Under the pieces are notes generated by a model. That model did no database searches. It saw nothing but the letters and a program-made list of their open reading frames with translations, and had not been told where the DNA came from. From contig JAEUHY010000060.1 in NCBI GenBank assembly GCA_016795325.1, forward strand, positions 186,001 to 250,000: a stretch of 64,000 bases of DNA, read 5' to 3'. This stretch comes from Planctomycetota bacterium. GTDB lineage: Bacteria; Planctomycetota; UBA1135; GCA-002686595. Made by a program: the position numbers and the translations under genes. Below, piece after piece: positions 8,505-16,798 of this stretch. Within the stretch, counting starts at the first letter, position 1. Each line of letters begins with the position of its first letter.

Positions 8505-9590
8505 CTAGTCCTCGGCCCAGTTGCCCGCGAGCTTGCCGTCGGCGGCGAACGTGCGCGATTTGCGCGAGTTGTAGACGCTCACGAAGTAGGTGCAGCGCTT
8601 GCACACGTCGGGGTAGTCGCCGCGTTCATGGCGTTCGATCAACTCCGTGATCTCGCGGCCGGCCCAGATCTCCTTCAGCGGCTTGTCGTTGACGTTGCCC
8701 ACGATCAACTCCGCTTCGACGTCGCGGCAGGCGCAGGCGTTCACGCGCCCATCCGCGAGGATCACCGGCTTGGTGAAGAGCAGTTCGCACGCGCCGCGCT
8801 TGTAGGGCATCTTGCGCGGCGCCAGGCCGACCTTCTCGAGCGCCTGGGCCTCGATCTTCCCGGCCCACGAGTCGTAGTCGCTCATCCCCGCGATCTCGAC
8901 CAGCCCGCGCTTGCGGTAGGCGTCGAGTTGCCGCCACAACTCGCCCACGCAGTTCGAAGCGGGGCAGCGCAACGCGAGCGTGAAGCGGATCTTCGTCTGC
9001 GTGCGCTCCACGGTTCCGAGGAAGGCGAGCACCGCGTCGCGCGCGGCCTCGAACTTCTCGACGCCCATGATCGTGTTCCAAGTCTCGCGGTCGAAGCCGC
9101 CCCAGGAGACGTGCACGTGGAGCTTCGAGGCGTAGCGCATCAAGCGCTCGCTCTTCTCGGGGCTCATCAGGATCGCGTTCGTGTAGAAGCTGATCCCGCG
9201 CACTTGCTCGAGCGACATCAAGTGGTCGAGCCGCTCGAAGACGTGTTTGTCGACGAACGGATCGCCGACGATCGGAGTGAGCGACACGTGGTGGCCGCCC
9301 ATGTCGAGGTACTGCTGCACGACGCGCGTGAAGCTCTCCATCGACATCGTCTGCTTCTTGCGCTCCATCTGCGGGTAGGCGCAGAAGACGCAGCGCGCGT
9401 TGCAGATGTTGGTGCCTTCGACGTGCAGTCCGCGCGGCACGCGGCGCAGCGTTTCGAGCCGCTCGCGGATCCGGCGGCGCGCCGTGAGGCGGTGCCACTC
9501 GGTGTTGGCGGCGTCCGCGAGGTGGCGCGCCGCGGCCCGCGCCGGCGGCGGCAACAGGGCCCGGACGAACTGACGGACGGGGGACGGCAT
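8505..9590 (-). CDS. Radical SAM protein with SPASM/Twitch-like C-terminus
   Basis: 361-residue radical SAM enzyme. The 4Fe-4S site binding S-adenosylmethionine is CNARCVFC (CX3CX2C) in TNICNARCVFCAYPQMERKK. The C-terminal part has further Cys residues (CELLF, NACAC, CKRC) and the GRVNACAC...GNVNDKPLKEIW pattern seen in SPASM/Twitch domains, which bind an auxiliary cluster. Such enzymes modify peptides, sugars or cofactors; the substrate is unknown. I start at ATG 9590 (MPSPVRQF); upstream in-frame ATG codons would add an Arg-rich tail. A TAGACT box (9637-9642, minus) lies 46 nt before this start. It is first of a three-gene operon with a small membrane protein and an HExxH protease. Confidence 0.87.
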   Translation of the reverse strand: MPSPVRQFVRALLPPPARAAARHLADAANTEWHRLTARRRIRERLETLRRVPRGLHVEGTNICNARCVFCAYPQMERKKQTMSMESFTRVVQQYLDMGGHHVSLTPIVGDPFVDKHVFERLDHLMSLEQVRGISFYTNAILMSPEKSERLMRYASKLHVHVSWGGFDRETWNTIMGVEKFEAARDAVLAFLGTVERTQTKIRFTLALRCPASNCVGELWRQLDAYRKRGLVEIAGMSDYDSWAGKIEAQALEKVGLAPRKMPYKRGACELLFTKPVILADGRVNACACRDVEAELIVGNVNDKPLKEIWAGREITELIERHERGDYPDVCKRCTYFVSVYNSRKSRTFAADGKLAGNWAED

Positions 9591-9776
9591 GGCGAGGGGC
9601 GCGGCGCGACGCATCCCGCGTGCAACCAGCCGAGCAAGTCTACGGCCCGCGCGCGTCCGCCCAAGCGTGCCGCGCGAGCGCCGCGGCGCACAAAGCACGC
9701 AGAATTCACCGCTGCGCCGCGTGGGGCTCGTCCCGGCGCTCGCGGAGCGGCCGTCGCTCCTCCGTGGGGCCTCGAA

Positions 9777-9800
9777 GTCGGCGGTCCCTACGCCGCCGAC
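9777..9800 (-). terminator. GC hairpin at the end of the hydrolase gene
   Basis: Perfect 8-bp stem (GTCGGCGG / CCGCCGAC) with an 8-nt loop, starting one base after the hydrolase stop codon. No U-tract follows. The position suggests a transcription terminator or an mRNA-stabilising 3' hairpin. Confidence 0.5.
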
Positions 9801-9801
9801 G

Positions 9802-10677
9802 CTACTTGGCCTTCTTGGGCAGCGCCTTGTCCGCCAGGAACTTCGCGATCTGCGCCGTGAGCGCCTTGTCGAATTCCGGGGGAGTGATCGGCGCCACGCC
9901 CTTGAACACGGCCACCTCCACGTACTTCAAACCGTCGTTGGCCTTGGCCCCGTCGTCGGCGATGGCCTGCGCGCTGCCCTGCGTGTCCTTGCTCGCCGCG
10001 ATCAGCGTCGGCAGGCCCGCGAGGACCTCGACATCCTTGGCGAGGTTGAAGCCCAACTGCTCGCGCGGCGGGTCGAGCAGCACCAGCGCGCGGACGTTCT
10101 CGTCGCGCGTGGCGTGGCGCACGACCAACGTGCAACCGGCGCGATCACCCAGCAGCGACACGTTCGAGGAGTGCACACCGGTCTGCTTGCCGAGCCAAGT
10201 CGCGGCTCCCCGCAGGTCGCGCAGCGCGAAGGCCCAGGTGCGCGTGCGCTCCTCTTCGTTCAGTTGCTCCCAGGGCTTGTCCTTGCCGACGCTCTCGCCG
10301 TGGGCGCGCAGGTCGATCGCCAGCACGGCGAAGCCCTGCTTGTGCAGACGGGTCGCCACTTCGACCAAGTCGTCGCGTTTGCCGCCCGGCTGGTGGACGA
10401 GCACCACGCCCGGCGCGGTCTGTCCAGCCTGCTGCCCCGCGGCCTGTTTGGGCGCCCAGAAGGAGGCCACCACCGTGCGCTTGTCGTCGGATGCGGGCAG
10501 TTCGATGCGCTCCCCAGCGTTCGTGCGCGGCTGCGCAGGCGCGGCGTCCAGGGCCGAACTCGCGGCCGGCTGCGGCCGGGAACCGGCGGCGCCTTGCGGG
10601 GCGGCGGCGGAGCGAGCGAGCGCGGGGCAGACGAGCACCAAGAGCGCAGTCGTGGCGAAGGCGATCTTCGAGGACAT
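9802..10677 (-). CDS. Exported alpha/beta-hydrolase fold protein lacking the nucleophile serine
   Basis: 291 residues. The N-terminal signal peptide (MSSKIAFATTALLVLVCPALARS) is followed by an Ala/Pro linker and an alpha/beta-hydrolase domain from about residue 60. Landmarks are the oxyanion loop VVLVHQPGGKRDD, the strand and turn VLAIDLRAHGES, and the nucleophile elbow at 177-181. The elbow reads GDRAG instead of GxSxG, so the catalytic Ser is replaced by Arg and ordinary esterase or peptidase activity is not expected. The following strand LVLLDPP is normal. The protein may be a binding or scaffolding relative. It is preceded by about 440 bp with no gene and followed directly by a GC hairpin. 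Confidence 0.8.
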   Translation of the reverse strand: MSSKIAFATTALLVLVCPALARSAAAPQGAAGSRPQPAASSALDAAPAQPRTNAGERIELPASDDKRTVVASFWAPKQAAGQQAGQTAPGVVLVHQPGGKRDDLVEVATRLHKQGFAVLAIDLRAHGESVGKDKPWEQLNEEERTRTWAFALRDLRGAATWLGKQTGVHSSNVSLLGDRAGCTLVVRHATRDENVRALVLLDPPREQLGFNLAKDVEVLAGLPTLIAASKDTQGSAQAIADDGAKANDGLKYVEVAVFKGVAPITPPEFDKALTAQIAKFLADKALPKKAK

Positions 10678-11123
10678 GTGCGGTTGGATGCGACCGCGCG
10701 GCGTTGAGCGCCGAGCTGGGCCGACGGAGTGCGACGTTGGAGAGGGGCGGGGGAGGCGGCGCGGCGGACGGGTCGGCGGCCGCTCGGGCTCGCTCCGACC
10801 GGCACGCGCGCGTGCTGAGTCGATCTCGCGCTGGGGCGTCGGCCGGCCGGCGTTCGCGCGGGGGGCTAACGCCATTCCGCGGCCGCGCCGCGCTCCGGAC
10901 CAGCTCCCCGCTCGACCACGCGGTGGCAGAGCGCACCAATACGACGCTCCGCGCCGTCGGCTGCGCGTCCTGCACTCCGCGGTCCCGACGGCGACGCGCG
11001 CCATGGGGGACCGGGGGGGCAAACACGCCTCCAGCGATCGCGGAACTTGCTTCTTACTGTAGTGGGGACGCAGGAGGCGGCAACCGATCGCCGTCCCAAA
11101 AATTCGCGCTCGCCCGTCGGGCT
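10678..11123. other. 446-bp intergenic stretch without a supported gene
   Basis: Lies between the hydrolase start and the helicase stop, both on the minus strand, so it should hold the hydrolase promoter and the helicase 3' end. Reading minus, a short GCCC/GGGC hairpin followed by ATTTTT (about 11098-11103) just after the helicase stop could terminate transcription. Short open frames here are Arg-rich, lack family similarity, and I do not support them as genes. Confidence 0.5.
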
Positions 11124-13142
11124 TCAGCCGACTTCGAGCTGCGCGCGCGCGTCGACTTCGTCGCGGTTGAGCAGGTTGGCCGCGTCCGCCAAGCGCTCGC
11201 GCAGGTCCCAGCTCGGGTCGATCGCGTGGCGCGTCTGGCGCATCAATTGGATGCCCATGCGGAACGCTCGCACGACGTCGCCCAGGCTCGCCGCCGTCGT
11301 GTCGGCCATCTGCTCCATGCTGGCGCCTTCGCACCAGGCGACCACGGCTTCGGTCAGCCCCCAGTCGGGCAGCTTCATCGGCGCGGGAATCCCGTGTTCG
11401 AATTCCAGGCGTGCCGCGTGGGACAGGCAATCGACGACGTGGCGGCGCTGGTTGCCGAACAGCGTGTTGGGCACGTGCGTCGGCGTGCGGCGGCGCTCCT
11501 GGTGGATCAAGGCGACGAACACCACGGCGAGCGCGACGGGAGAGAGCGTCTCGAGCGCCCCGCGGAAGAGCAGCTCGGTGACCTGCAACTCGAAGCCCGC
11601 GAGCCCGGCGGCGATCTTGCCGCGCGCGGTGAGCGTCGAGGGCGTCTCGAAGTAGTGCAGCTCGTCGAGCACCGCCAGGTGACCGTCGACCCACGCCCGC
11701 TGGCGGCGTCGGTTGCGCTCTTGGGCCTTGGGCGAGCCCGAACGACTCTGGAACTGGTTGAAGGACTTCTCCCAGGCCGTGTAGACGCGTTCACGGCCCA
11801 GGCGCGTCGTGAGGTGCAGCAGGCTCGAGTACGAGAGCAGGAAGCGGCTCATCACCGGCTCCGGCGCGCCGCGCATGATGCGCTCGAGCGGCGCGCGCGT
11901 GAGATCGCGCTGGTCGAGCACCGAGTACACCAGTCCCTCGTCGTCGATTCCCTGCCGACCGGCGCGGCCGGCCATCTGCTGGTACTCGCGGCTGCGCAGC
12001 CAGTCGACCGACACCCCGTCGAACTTGGCCAGCGAGTGGAACACCACCGCACGCGCCGGCATGTTGATTCCGAGCGCGAAGGTCTCGGTCGTGAACAGGA
12101 GCTTGAGCAGCCCCGACGTGAACATGCGCTCGACCAGTTCCTTGTCGGTCGGCAGCAGCCCGGCGTGGTGGTAGCCGATCCCGCGGCGGCCCATGGCGAG
12201 GATTTCGCCGCCCAGCGTCGCGGGCGGAAGCTGGAAGGTCGCCAGGAGCTCGCGCTGCAGCTCGTCCATGCGGTCGCGCTCGGCGGGTTCGAGCAGGTCG
12301 CGCTGGGCGTTGCGGCGTGCGAGCCGTTCGCAGTCCTTGCGGCTGAAGCAGAACACGAGCGCCGGGAGCGAGCGCTCGTGTTCGAGCACGTCGAGCAGCC
12401 GCTCGGTCGCGCGCGCCGGATCGGAGCGCTCCTCGTCGCCGCGCTTGCGCTTGCCGCGCCCGCTTCCGCCGCGCGCGCGCTCGGACTGGCGGGCGACCTC
12501 CTTGAGTTCGAGCACACGCTGACCGTTCCACACGAAATGGTGCAGGGGCACGGGCCGCGCCTGCGTCTCGACGACCTCGATTTCGTGCTCGCGGATCTGC
12601 TCCAGCCAGCGCCCCAGCTCGAAGATGTTCGGCACCGTCGCCGAGAGGCACACCAGGCGCATGCGCGGCGGCGCGAAGATCAGCGACTCCTCCCACACCG
12701 AGCCGCGTTCGGAGTCGTCGAGGTAGTGCACCTCGTCGAACACGGCGAACTCGACGTCGGCGAGTTGTTCGGGGCTCTCGAAGATCTCGTTGCGCAGGAT
12801 CTCCGTGGTCATGATCAGCACCTGGGCGCGCGGCTGGATCGTGACGTCGCCGGTGAGCAGGCCCACGTCGAGCCCGGCGTGCTTGAAATCGCGGTACTTC
12901 TGGTTCGAGAGCGCCTTGATGGGCGAGGTGTAGACGCAGCGTTTGCCCGCCTGCAGCGCGCGTTCGATCGCGTACTCGGCGACGAGCGTCTTGCCCGCGC
13001 CTGTCGGCGCGCCGACGAGCACATTCTTGCCCGCTTCGAGCGCCTCCACCGCGCGCACCTGGAATGGGCTGAGCTCGAAACCCTTCCAACGCCGCGCCGG
13101 GCGCTCCATCGAATCGGTGTGCATGAAGGGATCGTCGCGCAC
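11124..13142 (-). CDS. Ski2-like DExH-box RNA helicase
   Basis: 672-residue superfamily 2 helicase that should unwind structured RNA using ATP. Motif I is APTGAGKT (45-52), motif Ia is TSPIKALSNQK, motif II is DEVH (136-139) in the Ski2-typical setting DEVHYLDDSERGSVWEE, and motif III is SAT (167-169). Domain 2 contains GIGYHHAGLLP, TETFALGINMPARAV and QMAGRAGRQG. The C-terminal ~200 residues match the DSHCT-type helical region of Ski2/Mtr4/HelY proteins. The insert between domains is shorter than in eukaryotic relatives. A role in RNA turnover or ribosome maturation is inferred from the family. The nearest upstream gene is divergent. Confidence 0.9.
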   Translation of the reverse strand: MRDDPFMHTDSMERPARRWKGFELSPFQVRAVEALEAGKNVLVGAPTGAGKTLVAEYAIERALQAGKRCVYTSPIKALSNQKYRDFKHAGLDVGLLTGDVTIQPRAQVLIMTTEILRNEIFESPEQLADVEFAVFDEVHYLDDSERGSVWEESLIFAPPRMRLVCLSATVPNIFELGRWLEQIREHEIEVVETQARPVPLHHFVWNGQRVLELKEVARQSERARGGSGRGKRKRGDEERSDPARATERLLDVLEHERSLPALVFCFSRKDCERLARRNAQRDLLEPAERDRMDELQRELLATFQLPPATLGGEILAMGRRGIGYHHAGLLPTDKELVERMFTSGLLKLLFTTETFALGINMPARAVVFHSLAKFDGVSVDWLRSREYQQMAGRAGRQGIDDEGLVYSVLDQRDLTRAPLERIMRGAPEPVMSRFLLSYSSLLHLTTRLGRERVYTAWEKSFNQFQSRSGSPKAQERNRRRQRAWVDGHLAVLDELHYFETPSTLTARGKIAAGLAGFELQVTELLFRGALETLSPVALAVVFVALIHQERRRTPTHVPNTLFGNQRRHVVDCLSHAARLEFEHGIPAPMKLPDWGLTEAVVAWCEGASMEQMADTTAASLGDVVRAFRMGIQLMRQTRHAIDPSWDLRERLADAANLLNRDEVDARAQLEVG

Positions 13143-13360
13143 GCGCCGCGCCGGAATGGCGCACGCGCGCTTGAGCGCAGCGAGCGTATCCCGTATTTAG
13201 AGGCGCGTCGACGGAGCGCGCGCCGAGGGCGTTGCGTTCGAGTTCTCCGCGCCGCGTGCGCGAGGCTCGTTTCCGTCGCGACCGACCCACGCCACGAGTC
13301 TTCCCACGCGCCGTTGCGCGCCGTGGCGAAGCCGCGCCTCACGACGAAAGACCGTTCGCC

Positions 13361-13612
13361 ATGGAAGCCCTCAGCCCCGCGAAGATGCAAGCTCAACTGC
13401 AGCGCTCGCTCGCCAGCCTCAAGCTGGTCTCGCGCCTGCTCAGCCACGAACTGCACGCGCAGTCGAGCTCGAAGACCGTCAGCCTCTCGCGCGACGAGGT
13501 GGTGGAGATCCAGACCGTCATCGACCTGTTCATCGAAGAGGCCTCGCGCCGGCCGAACAGCGGGGCGACGCTCGACGCGGCGAACTTGGTGGCGACGCGT
13601 TCGGTCAACTAG
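13361..13612 (+). CDS. Small helical protein, unknown
   Basis: 83-residue reading frame, MEALSPAKMQAQLQRSL onward, with two amphipathic helices (KMQAQLQRSLASLKLVSRLLSHELHA and RDEVVEIQTVIDLFIEEASRR) and no Cys or membrane segment. Codon choice is typical of neighbouring genes (third positions mostly G or C). I do not recognise the family. A Shine-Dalgarno-like GACGAAAG lies upstream at a loose distance. It sits 68 bp before the FtsQ-like gene and may share its transcript. The frame could be extended upstream, but the added residues are Arg-rich and unlikely. Confidence 0.55.
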   Translation: MEALSPAKMQAQLQRSLASLKLVSRLLSHELHAQSSSKTVSLSRDEVVEIQTVIDLFIEEASRRPNSGATLDAANLVATRSVN

Positions 13613-13680
13613 TCGCCTTGTGGAAACGTTGGCGTTGACGCTTCCGCGCGGAGCGTCGCCCCGACGGACTCGAGGCAACC

Positions 13681-14787
13681 ATGACCGACCACGCGACAGG
13701 TGACGGCCCGTCCCTTGTGGCACGCAGCGCGCCCGCGCGCGGCGCCGCCGATGACGTGGACACGGGCTTGGGCGCGGTGGACAGCGGAACAACGCCGCTG
13801 AAGCTCTCGTCCGCGGACACCTCGCCGCGCCCTCCAGGCGCAGTGGCGGCGGAAGGATCACTTGCCGGCGCGGCCGGAGCGCTTCCCGGCGAGCAAGCTG
13901 CGGCCCACGAGGACGGTGGCGTGGGCTCCCGCCTGGGCCTCGTTGCGTTGCTCGCGTCGGTCGTCGCCATCGCCTGGTTCCTGATCGTCATCGCGCGCGA
14001 CGTCGAGGCGGCGCGCTTCACGCGCCTGGACCTGCGCGCCGTGCGCGTGGACTCGGGACCGGGGTGGGTGGACCCGCGCTGGGGCCCGGCACTCGAGCAG
14101 GCCTTGGCCGCGCTGCCCGAAATGAACGCCGACGATCCGGCGACGCTCGTGGTCATTCGGGAAACCCTTGCGGCGCTGCCGTTCGTGGCCGAGGTCGGAG
14201 AAGTGCGCGTGCTGTGGCCCGACGGAGTGCGGCTGCAGGTGCGCTGGCGCGAACCGGTCGCCTGCGTGCGCACCGGCGACGGGTTTGCGCTCGTGTCGAG
14301 CGAAGGCGTTGTGCTCCCCGGCGAGTGGAGCGCGCCGCCCGGTCGGGCGTACGGCTACTACCCGTTGATCGGCGCCGGGGAGACGGCGCGGGCCGAACTC
14401 GAAACCGGCGCGTGGCTCCAGGACGAGCGTTGGCTCGACGGCTTGTCGGTGGCGCGCGTCCTGGCCAAGGGCTTGCAGCCCGACGACTGGATTCGGTTGG
14501 GACGCATCGTGATCGACACGCGCGAATCGCGCGCGGCCAGCGTCGAACATCCGGGCGTCGTGTTGTGGTTCGAGGGCGGTCGGCGCGCGTACTTCGGCCG
14601 GGCCCCGCACCTGGACGAACCCGGTGAGTTGCCCGTCGTGCGCAAGTGCCTTTCGCTCTCGCTCGCGCTGCGCCGGCTCGACGAGGGCCCCGAGCACCTC
14701 GACTGGGAACTGGTCGACCTGCGCTGGGACCAACCCGAGTTGCTCCCGCGCGGCGGGTTGCCGGACGCGACGGGCGTCGCGCGCTGA
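13681..14787 (+). CDS. FtsQ/DivIB-like bitopic membrane protein
   Basis: 368 residues. An acidic and Ala/Pro-rich cytoplasmic tail (1-80) precedes one transmembrane helix (about 85-105, LGLVALLASVVAIAWFLIVIA). An extracytoplasmic region follows whose start resembles the POTRA plus beta domain of FtsQ: RETLAALPFVAEVGEVRVLWPDGVRLQVRWREPVACVRTGDGFALVSSEGVVL matches the FtsQ pattern of wPd.l.v.v.ErePvA followed by vd..G.vl. FtsQ links the divisome (FtsB/FtsL) in the periplasm. No other division gene is adjacent; two unknown membrane proteins follow, 5 bp and about 0.8 kb downstream. If the organism is a planctomycete, an FtsQ-like protein is unexpected. The assignment rests on pattern and topology only. 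Confidence 0.6.
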   Translation: MTDHATGDGPSLVARSAPARGAADDVDTGLGAVDSGTTPLKLSSADTSPRPPGAVAAEGSLAGAAGALPGEQAAAHEDGGVGSRLGLVALLASVVAIAWFLIVIARDVEAARFTRLDLRAVRVDSGPGWVDPRWGPALEQALAALPEMNADDPATLVVIRETLAALPFVAEVGEVRVLWPDGVRLQVRWREPVACVRTGDGFALVSSEGVVLPGEWSAPPGRAYGYYPLIGAGETARAELETGAWLQDERWLDGLSVARVLAKGLQPDDWIRLGRIVIDTRESRAASVEHPGVVLWFEGGRRAYFGRAPHLDEPGELPVVRKCLSLSLALRRLDEGPEHLDWELVDLRWDQPELLPRGGLPDATGVAR

Positions 14788-14792
14788 ACCCC

Positions 14793-15437
14793 ATGTCGGC
14801 CGCCGTGTTGGCCGCTGCATTGGCCACCGCGCTGAGCGCGGGCGTCTTGGCGCTCGACCTGACGACGTTGTCGAGCGCGGCGCTGGTCGGCGCGGTGTGG
14901 GTGGCCCTCGCGCCGCTCACGGCTGCGCTCGCGGAGCGTCCCTCGCGCTGCGCACTCGCGCTGTTGGCCGTGTCCGTTCCGCAGCTGGCCCTGGCCGTTG
15001 CGGCCGATCGCAGCGCAGGAGTCTCGCTCGAGCGACTGCTCCCTCTGGCGCTTGCCGCGCTGGTGTGGACGGCCGCGCTCGGCGCCTCCGCGACGGCGAG
15101 CGTGCTTGCGGGTCGCGGCGAGCGCTGGCTCGGGGTCTGGAGCGCGTTCGCCGGCGCCGGACCGCTCGTCGCGCTGGCGCTCCGCGCTGCCGGCGACGGC
15201 GGCGAGCATTGGCTCCCCGAGGTGCTCACGCGTGTGAGTCCGCTCGCCACGTTGGTCGGCGCCTCGCCGCTCGGTGCGCACGGCGCCGTCTCCGATGACG
15301 TGTGGAGTGCGTGTCTGCTTCCGAGCGCAGCGCTGCTCGTCGCCGCGCGCATCGCGAAAGTCTCGCTGCGGAAGGCGGCGTCCGACGGTGTCTCTCGCGG
15401 CGCTGCGTCGGGCGCCGAGGCTAGCGATGGATCGTAG
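14793..15437 (+). CDS. Polytopic membrane protein, unknown
   Basis: 214 residues, almost entirely hydrophobic Ala/Leu/Val, with about five to six predicted membrane helices (AAVLAAALATALSAGVLALDL, ALVGAVWVALAPLTAALA, CALALLAVSVPQLALAVAA, LLPLALAALVWTAALGASA, WSAFAGAGPLVALALRAA, ACLLPSAALLVAARIA). It has no recognisable transporter motif. It starts 5 bp after the FtsQ-like gene, so the two are probably co-transcribed. The layout recalls small permease subunits, but I cannot name a family. Confidence 0.65.
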   Translation: MSAAVLAAALATALSAGVLALDLTTLSSAALVGAVWVALAPLTAALAERPSRCALALLAVSVPQLALAVAADRSAGVSLERLLPLALAALVWTAALGASATASVLAGRGERWLGVWSAFAGAGPLVALALRAAGDGGEHWLPEVLTRVSPLATLVGASPLGAHGAVSDDVWSACLLPSAALLVAARIAKVSLRKAASDGVSRGAASGAEASDGS

Positions 15438-15604
15438 TTCGCCGTTCTTGGCGGCAGCGAGGGCAAGCCGGCGTCCGAGCGCTGCGCCGCGCAGCTGCTG
15501 TCGGTTGGCGCCACAGCGCTGCGGCGCGACGTGTCCGGACGAAAACGCGCGCGTGTTGCGTGCAGCGGCGAACCGCTTCACGCGGACGGCGTTCCTGGTG
15601 AACC

Positions 15605-16603
15605 ATGTTGGCTAGTGCTGTGCTGCTGTTCGCGCTCGCGAGCGGCCCCGCGGCCGCCGGTGCGGACCGCTTCGCGCTGCTGCGGGTCGACGTCGTCGGG
15701 CCGCTCGAGCGCGTGAGCGTGGACGCTGGGCGCAGCGCGAGCTTCGAGCTGGAAGGCGGCGTGTCGGCCGGGGAACGCTGGACCATGGAGGCGCCGCTCG
15801 CGCTCTCCGGGACTGCGGAGCGCGCCGTCGAGCCCGAGTTGCGCCTGAGCGGCGCCGGCAACGCGCGTGTCGTCGGTTGGGACGAGAGCTCCGCCGCGGC
15901 GCGCTCCGCAGCGTGGGGCGCCACTCCGATGGCGCTGCGCAGCCGCCCGCCGCTCGGCTTGCCCGCGCGGGAGGGGCCGCGAGCGCCGTTCGCCGCGGTC
16001 GCGCTCGCGAGTTCCGGCGCTTTGCTCGCGCTGGCGCTGCGCCGCCGCCTGTGGGCCGCCGCCGTCGTCAGCGCGTGCTCCGTCGCCGGCGCAGGAACGC
16101 TCGTGCTGCTCCAACCTGTTCCGGCGGCCGGGTTGAAGGTGGTCGAGGTCGACGGCCGCAGCGCGCGGGCGGTGCTCGTCGAACTCGCGCGCGACGAACT
16201 GCCGGAAGCTCGCGTGGACGATCTCCTGTGGAGCAGCGTTCCGGCGTCGGCGCCGGTGACGGTGCGGGCGGCACGAGGCTCGCCTTCCGTGCGGCTGGTG
16301 AGCGCCGGCGCCGTGCTGCGCGCCACCCGCGCCTTCCCGCTCGACGCTCGCCGGCTCGCCGCCGAGCACAACGAGTGGGGGCTGCTCTCCCCGGTCTGGC
16401 GGCGTTCGCCGGACGGGGACTGGGAGTTCATGGACACCTGGCCGGCCGGCACGGCCTGGGCCGGCAACGCGCAGGACACCCCGCCGCCGCCGGGGTGGCT
16501 TCAGCCCGGACTCCCGCTCGGCGTCACCGTTCTGCTTGGACACTGGGAATCCGCCGCGCCGAGCGGCGGCGCGGCGACCTGGGTGCGCTGGATCGGGGAG
16601 TGA
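15605..16603 (+). CDS. Membrane-anchored protein with two extracytoplasmic regions, unknown
   Basis: 332 residues. An N-terminal signal or helix (MLASAVLLFALASGPAAAGA) precedes a beta-rich stretch of about 110 residues. Two adjacent membrane helices follow (FAAVALASSGALLALAL and LWAAAVVSACSVAGAGTLVLL), then about 160 residues ending in GGAATWVRWIGE. The topology is compatible with an envelope assembly or sensing protein; no family is recognised. An in-frame stop lies just before the ATG, fixing the start. A 167-bp gap separates it from the previous membrane protein gene. A small hairpin overlaps its stop codon. Confidence 0.6.
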   Translation: MLASAVLLFALASGPAAAGADRFALLRVDVVGPLERVSVDAGRSASFELEGGVSAGERWTMEAPLALSGTAERAVEPELRLSGAGNARVVGWDESSAAARSAAWGATPMALRSRPPLGLPAREGPRAPFAAVALASSGALLALALRRRLWAAAVVSACSVAGAGTLVLLQPVPAAGLKVVEVDGRSARAVLVELARDELPEARVDDLLWSSVPASAPVTVRAARGSPSVRLVSAGAVLRATRAFPLDARRLAAEHNEWGLLSPVWRRSPDGDWEFMDTWPAGTAWAGNAQDTPPPPGWLQPGLPLGVTVLLGHWESAAPSGGAATWVRWIGE

Positions 16604-16626
16604 AGTCGCGCGGTCCGCGGGACTTC
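16602..16626 (+). terminator. Hairpin overlapping the stop codon of the membrane protein gene
   Basis: GAAGTC pairs with GACTTC, enclosing CGCG/CGCG around a GTC loop, with one G-G mismatch. It precedes the rplM promoter and probably ends the upstream transcript. There is no U-tract, so the call is tentative. Confidence 0.4.
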
Positions 16627-16641
16627 GGTGCTTGCAACCTG

Positions 16642-16670
16642 TTGCGAGGCCCTCGGCCCGCCGCTACTCT
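16642..16670 (+). promoter_or_regulatory. Sigma70-type promoter of rplM-rpsI
   Basis: TTGCGA (16642-16647), 17-nt spacer, TACTCT (16665-16670). Spacing is ideal and transcription would begin about 120 nt before the rplM ATG, leaving room for a regulatory leader. Confidence 0.55.
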
Positions 16671-16798
16671 TTTCCGCCCGCTCGACGCCATACCGGCGCG
16701 GAGGCTGCGTCCTGTACGCAGTCACGCTCCGTGTGCGCGAGCGTTCATGACCCGCATTGCACGGCTCCCGTACCGCTGATCGACCCAGCTTCTCCACG

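Noticed and set aside
10491..13703. 1070-codon plus-strand frame opposite the hydrolase and helicase
   Set aside because: A GC-driven shadow; both opposite-strand proteins have complete motifs.
15427..15615. 62-codon frame between the two unknown membrane proteins
   Set aside because: Arg/Cys-rich, overlaps both neighbours, and has no motif or ribosome-binding site.
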